Part shown: positions 16,745 to 24,739 of the stretch, in pieces
How positions within the stretch are numbered: position 1 is the first letter of the stretch
How the letters are laid out: each line of letters starts with the position of its first letter
Assembly: GCA_902785945.1 (NCBI GenBank)
Contig: CADAAR010000030.1
Location: 1 to 32,408 of the forward strand
Reading direction: 5' to 3'
Length of the DNA: 32,408 nt
Origin: an uncultured Prevotellaceae bacterium
GTDB lineage: Bacteria > Bacteroidota > Bacteroidia > Bacteroidales > Bacteroidaceae
The notes under the pieces: model-generated
Seen by the model: the letters and a program-made list of their open reading frames with translations, nothing else
What the model was told of the DNA's origin: nothing
The model's database searches: none
Program-made: the position numbers and the translations under genes

Positions 16745-17434
16745 ATGGGAGAAAGAATCAAAAAACTGAAGAAAATCAGAATTCATCGCGAAGGTACCCA
16801 TGAACTCACATGGAGCGCTTTGGCCATCATCGGCATCGCTTATCTGCTCTGGTATTCATTCAGCACCACCATACCTTTTTGGATCTTCATCATCATCTTC
16901 GGTGCTGCCTGGTTCATGGCACTCAATTTCTATCGTTGTCCCATCCGCTATTATAATGGCGATACCGACAAATTAGTCGTGGCACCTGCCGACGGCAAGA
17001 TCGTAGTGGTAGAGGAAGCCGAGGAAAACGAGTATTTCCACGACAAGCGCCTGATGATCTCGATTTTCATGAGTCCGCTGAACGTGCATGCCAACTGGTT
17101 CCCTATCGACGGTAAGGTGAAGTTCGTTCACCATCAGAATGGCAACTACCACAAGGCCTGGCTCCCCAAGGCCAGCGAGGAGAACGAGCATGCCGACATT
17201 ATGATTACCACCCCCGATGGCGAAGATGTGCTGGTGCGTCAGATAGCTGGTGCTCTGGCCCGTCGTATCGTGACTTACGCCAAGGAAGGTGAGGAGTGCT
17301 ATATCGACGAGCACCTGGGCTTTATCAAGCTCGGTTCCCGTGTCGATGTCTTCCTGCCCTTGACGGCAAAGCCTTGCGTCACTTTGGGACAGCCCACCAC
17401 AGGCGATCAGACTGTCATCGCTAAGATGAAATAA
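16745..17434 (+). CDS. psd: phosphatidylserine decarboxylase, short form
   Basis: It converts phosphatidylserine to phosphatidylethanolamine at the inner membrane. Two membrane helices lie near the N-terminus ([19 protein letters not shown] and [17 protein letters not shown], residues about 20-60). These are followed by [32 protein letters not shown] and the C-terminal [13 protein letters not shown]. The LGS motif (Ser198) is the self-cleavage site that forms the pyruvoyl cofactor and splits the protein into beta and alpha chains. The 229-residue length is that of the short PSD-A type. It is followed after 2 bases by pssA, which makes its substrate, and the pair is clearly one operon. Confidence 0.96.
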   Translation: MGERIKKLKKIRIHREGTHELTWSALAIIGIAYLLWYSFSTTIPFWIFIIIFGAAWFMALNFYRCPIRYYNGDTDKLVVAPADGKIVVVEEAEENEYFHDKRLMISIFMSPLNVHANWFPIDGKVKFVHHQNGNYHKAWLPKASEENEHADIMITTPDGEDVLVRQIAGALARRIVTYAKEGEECYIDEHLGFIKLGSRVDVFLPLTAKPCVTLGQPTTGDQTVIAKMK

Positions 17435-17436
17435 GC

Positions 17437-18144
17437 ATGAAAAAGCATATACCAAATACGATAACCTGCTGCAACCTCATCTCAGGCTGCATTGCTACCT
17501 ATTGGGCATTCATGGGTGTGGCTTATCTGGCATTGCTCTTTATCGTGATAGGTGCGGTATTCGATTTCTTCGACGGCATGGTGGCCCGTCTGCTGCATGT
17601 CTCCTCCCCTATCGGAAAGGAGCTCGACTCACTGGCCGACGATATCACCTTTGGCTTTGCACCATCAGCCATTATATTCAGTTATCTTTGCACCTTCCAT
17701 ATCCATTTGCCGTTCATACCTTTCTTGGCATTCATCATGGCAGCGTTCTCTGCCCTTAGACTGGCGAAATTCAACCTCGACGAGCGACAGGCACTGGGAT
17801 TCATCGGACTCCCCACACCTGCCAACGCCCTCTTCTGGGGTTCCCTCATCGTTGGCTTACAAGACTGGAGTGCGGATTCTTCACTCTTCACTCTTCACTC
17901 TTCACTACTTCCCTACCTCATTCTCGTAGGAACATTCATCAGCTGCTGGCTTCTTATTGCCGAAATACCCATGTTCGCCCTGAAGTTCAAGACCTGGGGC
18001 TGGAAAGGCAATGAGATTAAATTCATTTTCATCCTCTCGTGCATACCTCTGCTGCTCTTCCTGGGCATCAGCGGACTTGCAGCCATCATTGCATGGTATG
18101 TTATCCTATCCGTTATCACAACCAAGAAAATTAAAACAAACTAA
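17437..18144 (+). CDS. pssA: CDP-diacylglycerol-serine O-phosphatidyltransferase
   Basis: It makes phosphatidylserine from CDP-diacylglycerol and serine in the inner membrane, supplying the Psd enzyme encoded just upstream. The CDP-alcohol phosphatidyltransferase motif is complete: D43-x2-D46-G47-x2-A50-R51-x8-G60-x3-D64-x3-D68 (FDFFDGMVARLLHV and GKELDSLADD). Several membrane helices follow. Residues about 147-157 (SSLFTLHSSLL) are encoded by a TTCACTC tandem repeat. The repeat keeps the frame and falls in a loop between two predicted helices, so the enzyme is probably active. Length (235) is normal for the type II enzyme family. Confidence 0.95.
   Translation: MKKHIPNTITCCNLISGCIATYWAFMGVAYLALLFIVIGAVFDFFDGMVARLLHVSSPIGKELDSLADDITFGFAPSAIIFSYLCTFHIHLPFIPFLAFIMAAFSALRLAKFNLDERQALGFIGLPTPANALFWGSLIVGLQDWSADSSLFTLHSSLLPYLILVGTFISCWLLIAEIPMFALKFKTWGWKGNEIKFIFILSCIPLLLFLGISGLAAIIAWYVILSVITTKKIKTN
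17875..17907 (-). repeat. TTCACTC tandem repeat inside pssA
   Basis: Four copies of TTCACTC lie in tandem within the reading frame, the reverse complement of the GAGTGAA repeat at aroA and porX. The frame is kept and encodes SSLFTLHSSLL. Confidence 0.8.
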
Positions 18145-18153
18145 GAACCTGTC

Positions 18154-18555
18154 ATGATTAAATTTATCGTCGGACTCATTATCTTCGGCTTGATAGCCCT
18201 GGCCATCATCATATTGATAGTCATTAATTTCAGCTATAAAAGCTTTCGTCAGTTGCGCAGAGCTGCTGAAGACCAGTGGGAGCTGAACCAGAAGCGCAAG
18301 GAGCAGAAAGAGAAGAATCCCTTTGGCAACGACTATTTCAAGAGCGCCGATGGTGGTTCCCAGCAGCAACGTCAGCAGAAATACCAGCAGAGAGGGCAAC
18401 AGACCACTCAGCAGCAGTCTCGTCAGCAGACAGAAAAAACCACTACCCGCAAAACAACGACGAGCAGTGGTGTTACGATTATCGACGAACGCGAGGCCGA
18501 CAAGAAGATCTTCAGCCACGACGACGGCGAATACGTTGAGTTCGAAGAAGTCTAA
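18154..18555 (+). CDS. DUF4834-type membrane protein
   Basis: The 133-residue protein has one N-terminal membrane helix (FIVGLIIFGLIALAIIILIV, residues 4-23). A basic/acidic segment follows (RQLRRAAEDQWELNQKRKEQ), then a Gln-rich low-complexity tail (QQQRQQKYQQRGQQTTQQQS) and an ending GVTIIDERE...DDGEYVEFEEV. This layout matches the Bacteroidetes DUF4834 family, whose function is not known. It starts 9 bases after pssA and is probably in the psd-pssA transcript. Its stop is 5 bases from the end of the converging pyrH. Confidence 0.8.
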   Translation: MIKFIVGLIIFGLIALAIIILIVINFSYKSFRQLRRAAEDQWELNQKRKEQKEKNPFGNDYFKSADGGSQQQRQQKYQQRGQQTTQQQSRQQTEKTTTRKTTTSSGVTIIDEREADKKIFSHDDGEYVEFEEV

Positions 18556-18560
18556 GAGGT

Positions 18561-19274
18561 CTAAGGGTGCACCAGCGTGCCGATTGACTCACCATCCATC
18601 ACCTTTTTCAGATTACCCACTATGTCCATGTTGAAGACATAGATAGGCAGGTTGTTGTCCTGACACATGCAGACTGCCGAGAGGTCCATCACCTTCAGAC
18701 CGCGGTTGAGCACCTCCTGGTACGTAATATCCTCGAACTTCGTTGCGGTGGGATCCTTCTCGGGATCAGCGGTATAGACACCGTCCACACGTGTACCCTT
18801 CAGCATCACATCAGCCTCGATCTCCACGCCACGCAGACTCGAACCAGTATCGGTGGTGAAATAAGGCTGACCCGTACCGGCTGAGAAAATACACACATAA
18901 CCGGCCTCCATCGCCTCGATAGCCTTCCACTTGCTGTAGAACTCACCGATAGGCTCCATACGGATAGCCGTCAGCACCTTGTTCTTCACACCCTCGGCAT
19001 CAAGGGCACTGCTCAGCGCCAGTGAGTTGATCACCGTAGCACACATACCCATCTGGTCGCCCTTCACACGGTCGAAACCCTTCTTGGCACCACTCAGGCC
19101 GCGGAAGATGTTACCGCCGCCAATCACAATACCAATCTGGACGCCCATCTCCGACACTTCCTTAATCTGACGGGCATAATCACCCAGACGCTCAGGGTCG
19201 ATTCCGTGACCCTGTTTTCCCATCAGGCTCTCGCCCGACAGCTTCAATAGAATTCGCTTAAATCTCATGGTCAT
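18561..19274 (-). CDS. pyrH: UMP kinase
   Basis: It phosphorylates UMP to UDP in pyrimidine nucleotide synthesis, in the cytoplasm as a hexamer. It begins with FKRILLKLSGESLMG, and has the glycine loop VIGGGNIFRG, GDQMGMCATVINSLAL, FSAGTGQPYFTTDTGSSLRG and KGTRVDGVYTADPEKDP, all typical of bacterial PyrH. The 237 residues match the family. The start could be the ATG at 19274 or the one at 19268 (MRFKRILLK). It lies downstream of birA on the same strand, separated by 54 bases. Confidence 0.97.
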   Translation of the reverse strand: MTMRFKRILLKLSGESLMGKQGHGIDPERLGDYARQIKEVSEMGVQIGIVIGGGNIFRGLSGAKKGFDRVKGDQMGMCATVINSLALSSALDAEGVKNKVLTAIRMEPIGEFYSKWKAIEAMEAGYVCIFSAGTGQPYFTTDTGSSLRGVEIEADVMLKGTRVDGVYTADPEKDPTATKFEDITYQEVLNRGLKVMDLSAVCMCQDNNLPIYVFNMDIVGNLKKVMDGESIGTLVHP

Positions 19275-19297
19275 TTACAATTTGACTATTTACAATT
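19273..19297. repeat. ATTTACAATT spacer repeat
   Basis: ATTTACAATT occurs at 19273-19282 and 19288-19297 in the gap between birA and pyrH. Short spacer repeats like this are common in Bacteroidetes genomes. Confidence 0.5.
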
Positions 19298-19328
19298 ATA
19301 CAATTTATTTCTCAATTCAATCATTTGG

Positions 19329-20048
19329 CTATTTTATCACAAACTGCACCTCTTTAAAAGCATAAGCCCGCTCCCGTCCCATTTCGTCCTGGAGCACCAG
19401 CCTGCCGTCGGGCAGCACATTCTTGAGCCTCGCCTTAAACCGTCCCCGCCGATCCTCATAGATTGCCTCCAGTCCTTTCCGATAGAGGCGTTCGCGGTAG
19501 TCACGACCCGTGGTCTTGCTTTGGGACACCCGTTCAAAGGCTTCAAGAAACTGATTCAGCAGCGCATCACGATCCGTTTCCTGTTCCGTCAACTGATACA
19601 GCGACACAGGATTGGGGGCGTCGCTCAGAAACTCGCGCTGATTCACATTCAGTCCGATACCGATGATACTGTCCTTGATAACAGAGCCCTGCAAACGGTT
19701 TTCTATCAGCATGCCACAGATTTTCCGGTCACCCACATAGATATCGTTCGGCCACTTGATTTCCACCTTATTATTAATATAGGGATCCAGCGTCTCGCAG
19801 AGGGCGACTGATGCCACCTCCGTGATATGGAATTGCGCATTGGCGGGCAGGCCCTCCGGATGAATCAGCATCGAAAACGTCAGGTTCTTACCCCGTTCAC
19901 TCTCCCAGCTATTCGTACCACAGCCCTTTCCCGCCGTCTGAAAATCAGCAACGACGACACACGCCCCTGCTGGCAGCGGGGAAGTGTAATCCCTCAGCCA
20001 GCGGTTGGTGGAATCCGTTTCCTCGATATGAATAATCTTAAAATCCAT
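19329..20048 (-). CDS. birA: biotin-[acetyl-CoA-carboxylase] ligase
   Basis: It attaches biotin to the biotin carrier protein of acetyl-CoA carboxylase. The start at 20048 (MDFKIIHIEETDSTNRWLRD) is chosen over the longer frame to 20267, because it sits just behind a clear promoter and the extra 73 residues overlap tadA in antisense. Motifs: ADFQTAGKGCGTNSW (the biotin-AMP loop, residues 35-48; normally GRGRxGR, here GKGCGTN), KWPNDIYVGDRKICGMLIE and GIGLNVNQ. There is no N-terminal DNA-binding domain, so this is a group I ligase that cannot act as the biotin repressor. The C-terminal domain follows and ends at 239 residues. Confidence 0.95.
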   Translation of the reverse strand: MDFKIIHIEETDSTNRWLRDYTSPLPAGACVVVADFQTAGKGCGTNSWESERGKNLTFSMLIHPEGLPANAQFHITEVASVALCETLDPYINNKVEIKWPNDIYVGDRKICGMLIENRLQGSVIKDSIIGIGLNVNQREFLSDAPNPVSLYQLTEQETDRDALLNQFLEAFERVSQSKTTGRDYRERLYRKGLEAIYEDRRGRFKARLKNVLPDGRLVLQDEMGRERAYAFKEVQFVIK

Positions 20049-20054
20049 AATCCG

Positions 20055-20086
20055 CTTGCAAAGATACAAAATATTTTGTAATTTTG
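20055..20086. promoter_or_regulatory. overlapping divergent birA/tadA promoters
   Basis: The minus-strand -7 box TATCTTTG (20066-20059) drives birA and the plus-strand -7 box TAATTTTG (20079-20086) drives tadA. They flank the perfect palindrome ACAAAATATTTTGT (20066-20079). Each promoter's -33 position falls on or beside the other's -7 box, so the two cannot be occupied at once. Confidence 0.65.
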
Positions 20087-20090
20087 CAGC

Positions 20091-20573
20091 ATGATTGAAC
20101 AAGAACAACAGAAAAAAGACGAATTCTACATGCAGCGGGCGCTCGACGAGGCCCGTCTGGCCTATAAGGCTGGCGAGATTCCCATCGGAGCTGTTGTGGT
20201 ATGCAAGGACCGCATCATCGCCCGCAGCCACAACCTCACAGAGACCCTCTGCGACGTAACGGCCCATGCAGAGATGCAGGCCATCACCTCAGCAGCCAAC
20301 CTGTTAGGTGGCAAATATCTCACCGATTGCACCCTCTACGTCACCGTCGAGCCCTGTGTGATGTGTGCAGGAGCCATCGGATGGGCACAGATTCCCCGCA
20401 TTGTCTATGGCTGTCTCGACGAAAAGAGAGGCTATCACGAATTTGCACCTCGGGCCATGCATCCCAAGGCCACCATAGTTGGGGGCGTTTTGGAAGAAGA
20501 ATGTCGTCAGCTGATGCAGGATTTCTTCAAGGCTCTGCGGCTGCCTGATAAAACTTCAGGGTGTCGAGACTAA
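20091..20573 (+). CDS. tadA: tRNA-adenosine deaminase TadA
   Basis: It deaminates A34 to inosine in tRNA-Arg(ACG). The zinc site is complete: H59-A-E61 and P88-C89-V-M-C92, with a GEIPIGAVVV segment before it. At 160 residues it has the usual length. The ATG at 20091 is only 4 bases after the -7 box, so the transcript must be nearly leaderless. Otherwise translation starts at Met14 (20130, MQRALDEARLAYKAG), which is where many TadA proteins begin. The 3' end overlaps the converging lipoprotein gene by 47 bases. A general cytidine/deoxycytidylate deaminase is less likely given the PCVMCAGA motif. Confidence 0.93.
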   Translation: MIEQEQQKKDEFYMQRALDEARLAYKAGEIPIGAVVVCKDRIIARSHNLTETLCDVTAHAEMQAITSAANLLGGKYLTDCTLYVTVEPCVMCAGAIGWAQIPRIVYGCLDEKRGYHEFAPRAMHPKATIVGGVLEEECRQLMQDFFKALRLPDKTSGCRD

Positions 20574-21210
20574 CGTGACGATTCTCGCCAACGCCGATGG
20601 CCAGGAAGAAATAACCCTTTCGGGGAATGGTATCCGTATTCGGCAGCACACGCATCCAGTTCAGATTACCTTTACCCTCCTTTTTCTCTGCACGGGTATC
20701 GGTCTGTGTGGAGTCTTTCTTACGGGTGTCCTCCAAGTATTGGAACAGGTGGCTCGACACATAAAGCTGCAGACTGTCAGTGGCATTCGTCTTGAAGCTC
20801 ACCTCCATCATACCGCCCTCTGCCGGTAGATTGAATTCCTCCTGATCCCACTCCGCATATTCATCACGCTGCGTGATCTCTACCGTATGCAACTCACCAT
20901 CCGCCACCAGTGTGACAACAGCCTTACGCTCCACACCAGTCAGATTCTTCTGAGTGGTCATCACCTTCAGCGTATCCGTACCGCCAGGACCCGACTCCTT
21001 CATCACTTGCAACCAAGGCTCCGGGCTGGTAGCCTTCCAAGGACCACTGGCATGAAACAGGAACAAGCTCGTCTGGTTCGCAACCGAATACAATTCAGCA
21101 GAAGGATCTGAATAAATCCTCACACCCCCCACTTTATCCTGCAGACATCCTGCCAGCAGCAACACCGTCGCCACCAAGCAGGTCCAGAATGTAAATTGTC
21201 GCTGTTTCAT
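20527..21210 (-). CDS. lipoprotein with a BACON-like domain
   Basis: The N-terminus is a lipoprotein signal (FTFWTCLVATVLLLAGC, Cys22), so the protein is membrane-anchored and possibly surface-exposed. One BACON-like immunoglobulin fold is visible at residues about 45-115, with FHASGPWKATSPEPWLQV, a VERKAVVTLVADG strand pair and the closing VEITQ. A second beta-rich segment (about 120-225) carries LPAEGGMMEVSFKTN and a charged loop (EDTRKKDSTQTDTRAEKKEG). BACON domains are linked to glycan- or mucin-binding surface proteins; no ligand can be read here. It is transcribed away from susC, with its own promoter, so it is not part of that operon. Its 3' end overlaps tadA by 47 bases. Confidence 0.8.
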   Translation of the reverse strand: MKQRQFTFWTCLVATVLLLAGCLQDKVGGVRIYSDPSAELYSVANQTSLFLFHASGPWKATSPEPWLQVMKESGPGGTDTLKVMTTQKNLTGVERKAVVTLVADGELHTVEITQRDEYAEWDQEEFNLPAEGGMMEVSFKTNATDSLQLYVSSHLFQYLEDTRKKDSTQTDTRAEKKEGKGNLNWMRVLPNTDTIPRKGYFFLAIGVGENRHVSLDTLKFYQAAAEP

Positions 21211-21246
21211 GCAAACAAATTGTTAATTTTTCGTGCAAATGCATTG

Positions 21247-21254
21247 CAAAAGTA
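21247..21254 (-). promoter_or_regulatory. -7 box for the BACON-like lipoprotein
   Basis: The minus strand reads GCTACTTTTGCAATG, matching TAnnTTTG, 37 bases upstream of the ATG at 21210. Confidence 0.6.
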
Positions 21255-21314
21255 GCAATTATCGCCCGAAAGAGCCCCATTTTGCTGCAAAAAAATCACA
21301 TTTTTATAAAATTA

Positions 21315-21346
21315 TTTGTTTTTTAGCAACTTTTTAACTACCTTTG
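21315..21346 (+). promoter_or_regulatory. susC operon promoter
   Basis: TTTG (21315-21318), exactly 20 bases, then TACCTTTGCACC (from 21339). It lies 45 bases before the susC ATG. No regulator gene for this operon is seen in the window. Confidence 0.8.
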
Positions 21347-21391
21347 CACCCTAATGTGTGTTTAAATTTAACTTAATTAATAACCAAATTT

Positions 21392-24300
21392 ATGATGAAA
21401 AGACTTAGTTTGATTCTCGCCAGCCTTTTCCTGTATGTGGGATTGGCATTGGCACAAACGAAGGTTACGGGAACCGTCATTTCTCAGGAAGACGGCGAGC
21501 CCATCATCGGAGCCTCGGTAGTTGTCCAAGGCTCTAAGACGGGTGTCGTGACCGACATGAACGGACAGTTCTCCCTTTCAGTACCCGAAGGGAAGAAGAT
21601 CGTCATCAGTTACATTGGCATGAAGACCGAGACCGTCACTGCCCAGAATGGCATGCGCGTGACTCTGGCTACCGACGGCCAATCGCTGGACGAAGTGGTG
21701 GTAACGGGTATGCAGAAGATGGACAAGCGCCTATTCACCGGTGCGACAGCCAAGGTCAGCGCTGAAAAAGCCAAAATCGATGGTATCGCTGATATCTCGC
21801 GCTCACTGGAAGGTCGCGTGGCTGGTGTGTCCGTGCAGAACGTATCAGGTACATTCGGTACAGCTCCGAAGATCCGCGTGCGTGGTGCTACTTCTATCTA
21901 TGGTTCATCACGCCCTCTTTGGGTGGTTGATGGTGTCATCATGGAGGATGTAACCGAGGTTGATGCCGACGCTCTGTCGAGCGGTGATGCCGAGACGCTG
22001 ATCTCCAGCGCCATTGCAGGTTTGAACTCCGATGATATCGAGTCGTTCCAGATTCTGAAGGACGGTAGTGCTACATCTATCTATGGTGCCCGCGCTATGT
22101 CTGGTGTGATTGTTGTTACAACCAAGAAGGGACGTGCAGGTTCTACCCGCATCAATTATACGGGTGAATACACCATGCGCCTGAAGCCTTCGTACAGCCA
22201 GTTCAACATCATGAACTCACAGGAGCAGATGGGTGTCTATAAGGAAATGGCTAATAGTGGTCTGATTTCTTTTGGAAGAACCTATCGCGCTCAGAGTAGC
22301 GGTGTCTACGGTAAGATGTATCAGCTTATGAACACTTACGATCCCGCAACTGGTACTTACGCTCTTGCTAATACACCTGAGGCTCAGGCTGCATATCTGC
22401 GTGAAGCCGAGATGCGTAACACCGACTGGTTCGACGAGTTGTTCTCTACGGCCATCCAGCACAACCATTCTATTTCGTTGTCAACTGGTTCAGAGAAGGC
22501 CCAGTACTACACCTCATTCTCCATCATGGACGATCCAGGTTGGACAGAGCAGTCTAAGGTACAGCGTTACACCGCTAACGTCAATGCACTTTACAATTTG
22601 TCGAAGAAGGTGTCTGTCAATTTCCTGAGCAATGCCGCCTACCGTAAGCAGCGCGCACCTGGCGCCCTGAAGCAAAATGTGGATGCTGTGACAGGTGAGG
22701 TAAGCCGTGATTTCGATATCAACCCTTACTCTTACGCTATCAACACTTCGCGTGCTTTGGATCCTAAAGAAAGCTACACCCGCAATTTCTCACCTTTCAA
22801 CATCCATAACGAGTTGGCTAACAACTACATGGATCTTGACGTGGTCGACTTGAAATTCCAGGCAGAGCTGAAGTATAAGCCCATCCGCCAGGTAGAATTG
22901 TCAGCCATCGGTGCTTATAAGTTCTCAACCACGACACAAGCCCACAGAATCACTGAACAATCCAATATGGCTATGGCTTTCCGCGCTATGGACGATGCAA
23001 CAATGCGCGATGCAAACCCTTGGCTCTACAAGGATCCAGATGATGCGAATTCACTGCCTATTTCGATTCTGCCCTCTGGTGGTTTCTACCGTGAGCGCAA
23101 GTATAAGATGAACAGCTGGGACTTCCGCGCCACAGCCAACTACAATGATGCTTTTGGCGGTGACACCCACATCGTGAACGTATTTGGAGGTTTAGAAGTT
23201 AGCAACACTGACCGTAACCGTACCTATTTTAATGGTGTAGGAATGCAGTATGACATGGGCTACTTAGGCAGCTATGACTACCGCTACTTCAAGAAAGCCA
23301 GTGAAGACAATGAAATGTATTATGAGCTGAAGAACTCCTATAACCGCAAAGCAGCATTCTTCGGCACAGCCACTTATTCATATAAGAGACGCTACACCCT
23401 GAACGGAACCGTCCGTTATGAGGGTTCTAACCGTCTTGGTAAGGCTACCAGCGCCCGTTGGCTGCCTACATGGAACGTATCTGCAGCATGGAATGCTCAT
23501 GAGGAGGCTTGGTTTGAGAACATCTTCAAGAATGCACTTACTCACGCCACGCTGAAAGCTTCTTATTCGCTGACAGCTGATGATCCTTCTACCAACAATG
23601 CAGCCATCATTATCCAGAGTTACAACCCCTGGCGCGTATTTGCAACAGAGAAGGAATCAGGTCTTGAAATCTACGACTTCGCAAATCCTGATCTGACCTA
23701 CGAAAAGAAACACGAGTTGAACTTGGGTATTGACCTCGGATTCCTGAACAACCGAATCAATGTTCAGTTCGACTGGTTCCGCCGCGACAACTACGATTTG
23801 ATCGGCCCGCGTCAGACTAATGGCACGAAAGGTACAATTACAGAATACGCTAATATTGCTTCCATGCGTTCTCATGGAGAAGAGTTAAGTATTTCTACAA
23901 AGAACATCATGTCAAAGGATTTCCAGTGGAACACTGACTTCATCTTCTCTCACGTAAAGACCAAGGTGACAGAACTTGACAATCGTCAGCGTATCATCGA
24001 CATGATTACCGGTTCCGGTTTCGCCCTTGAGGGATACCCCTACCGTTCTCTCTTCTCACTCGACTTCCAAGGTTTGAACAAGGATGGAATTCCTCAGGTT
24101 ATTAATGAGGAAGGTAATGTGGTTACAAGTGATATCTACTTCCAGTCACGCGATGTTGACTATCTTGTATATGAAGGTCCTACAGACCCGACTATTACAG
24201 GTTCACTTGGCAACACCTTCAGTTATAAGGGCTGGCACCTGAATATTTTTGCCACATATTCATTTGGCAATGTGGTGCGTCTCGACCCTGCTTTCCATGC

Positions 24301-24703
24301 GTCTTATTCTGATCTTGATGCAATGCCGAAGGAATTCAAGAACCGCTGGACAATGGCCGGCGATGAACTGAAAACAGACATCCCCGTGATTGCAGACCTC
24401 CGCGAGCAGAGCCAGGACACGTATCTCCGCTATGCTTATAACGCTTACAACCGCTCGACGGCTCGTGTTGCCAAGGGCGATTTCATCCGTATGAAGGAGA
24501 TTTCAATTGGCTATGATTTCCCGAAGTCATGGATTAGCCGTCTGTCCCTCAATTCACTCAGTGCCAAGTTACAGGCTACGAATCTCTTCCTGATTTATGC
24601 CGACAAGAAACTGAACGGACAGGATCCTGAGTTCTTCAACAATGGTGGTGTGGCCGTTCCTATGGCACGTCAGTTCACCTTCACACTCCGTGTTGGCTTA
24701 TAA
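21392..24703 (+). CDS. SusC/RagA-family TonB-dependent outer-membrane transporter
   Basis: The barrel half of a SusCD importer, which takes up glycans or peptides through the outer membrane using TonB energy. Signal peptide (LILASLFLYVGLALA|Q) is followed by a carboxypeptidase-D-like domain (about 25-105: VTGTVISQEDGEPIIGASVV). Then come the TonB-box region LDEVVVTG, the plug (RSLEGRVAGVSVQNVSG, RIRGATSIYG-like and LKDGSATSIYGARAMSGVIV) and a long beta-barrel ending ARQFTFTLRVGL with terminal aromatic/hydrophobic residues. The 1103-residue length is typical. It is the first gene of the operon and is followed by susD after 36 bases. The substrate cannot be read, but a metallohydrolase partner is encoded two genes downstream. 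Confidence 0.96.
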   Translation: MMKRLSLILASLFLYVGLALAQTKVTGTVISQEDGEPIIGASVVVQGSKTGVVTDMNGQFSLSVPEGKKIVISYIGMKTETVTAQNGMRVTLATDGQSLDEVVVTGMQKMDKRLFTGATAKVSAEKAKIDGIADISRSLEGRVAGVSVQNVSGTFGTAPKIRVRGATSIYGSSRPLWVVDGVIMEDVTEVDADALSSGDAETLISSAIAGLNSDDIESFQILKDGSATSIYGARAMSGVIVVTTKKGRAGSTRINYTGEYTMRLKPSYSQFNIMNSQEQMGVYKEMANSGLISFGRTYRAQSSGVYGKMYQLMNTYDPATGTYALANTPEAQAAYLREAEMRNTDWFDELFSTAIQHNHSISLSTGSEKAQYYTSFSIMDDPGWTEQSKVQRYTANVNALYNLSKKVSVNFLSNAAYRKQRAPGALKQNVDAVTGEVSRDFDINPYSYAINTSRALDPKESYTRNFSPFNIHNELANNYMDLDVVDLKFQAELKYKPIRQVELSAIGAYKFSTTTQAHRITEQSNMAMAFRAMDDATMRDANPWLYKDPDDANSLPISILPSGGFYRERKYKMNSWDFRATANYNDAFGGDTHIVNVFGGLEVSNTDRNRTYFNGVGMQYDMGYLGSYDYRYFKKASEDNEMYYELKNSYNRKAAFFGTATYSYKRRYTLNGTVRYEGSNRLGKATSARWLPTWNVSAAWNAHEEAWFENIFKNALTHATLKASYSLTADDPSTNNAAIIIQSYNPWRVFATEKESGLEIYDFANPDLTYEKKHELNLGIDLGFLNNRINVQFDWFRRDNYDLIGPRQTNGTKGTITEYANIASMRSHGEELSISTKNIMSKDFQWNTDFIFSHVKTKVTELDNRQRIIDMITGSGFALEGYPYRSLFSLDFQGLNKDGIPQVINEEGNVVTSDIYFQSRDVDYLVYEGPTDPTITGSLGNTFSYKGWHLNIFATYSFGNVVRLDPAFHASYSDLDAMPKEFKNRWTMAGDELKTDIPVIADLREQSQDTYLRYAYNAYNRSTARVAKGDFIRMKEISIGYDFPKSWISRLSLNSLSAKLQATNLFLIYADKKLNGQDPEFFNNGGVAVPMARQFTFTLRVGL

Positions 24704-24739
24704 TTTATAAGAGTAATAACGATAACAAGATTTTGTACA

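Noticed and set aside
20049-20267. N-terminal extension of birA by 73 residues.
   Set aside because: It overlaps tadA in antisense and crosses the birA promoter; the family starts at MDFKIIHIEETDST.
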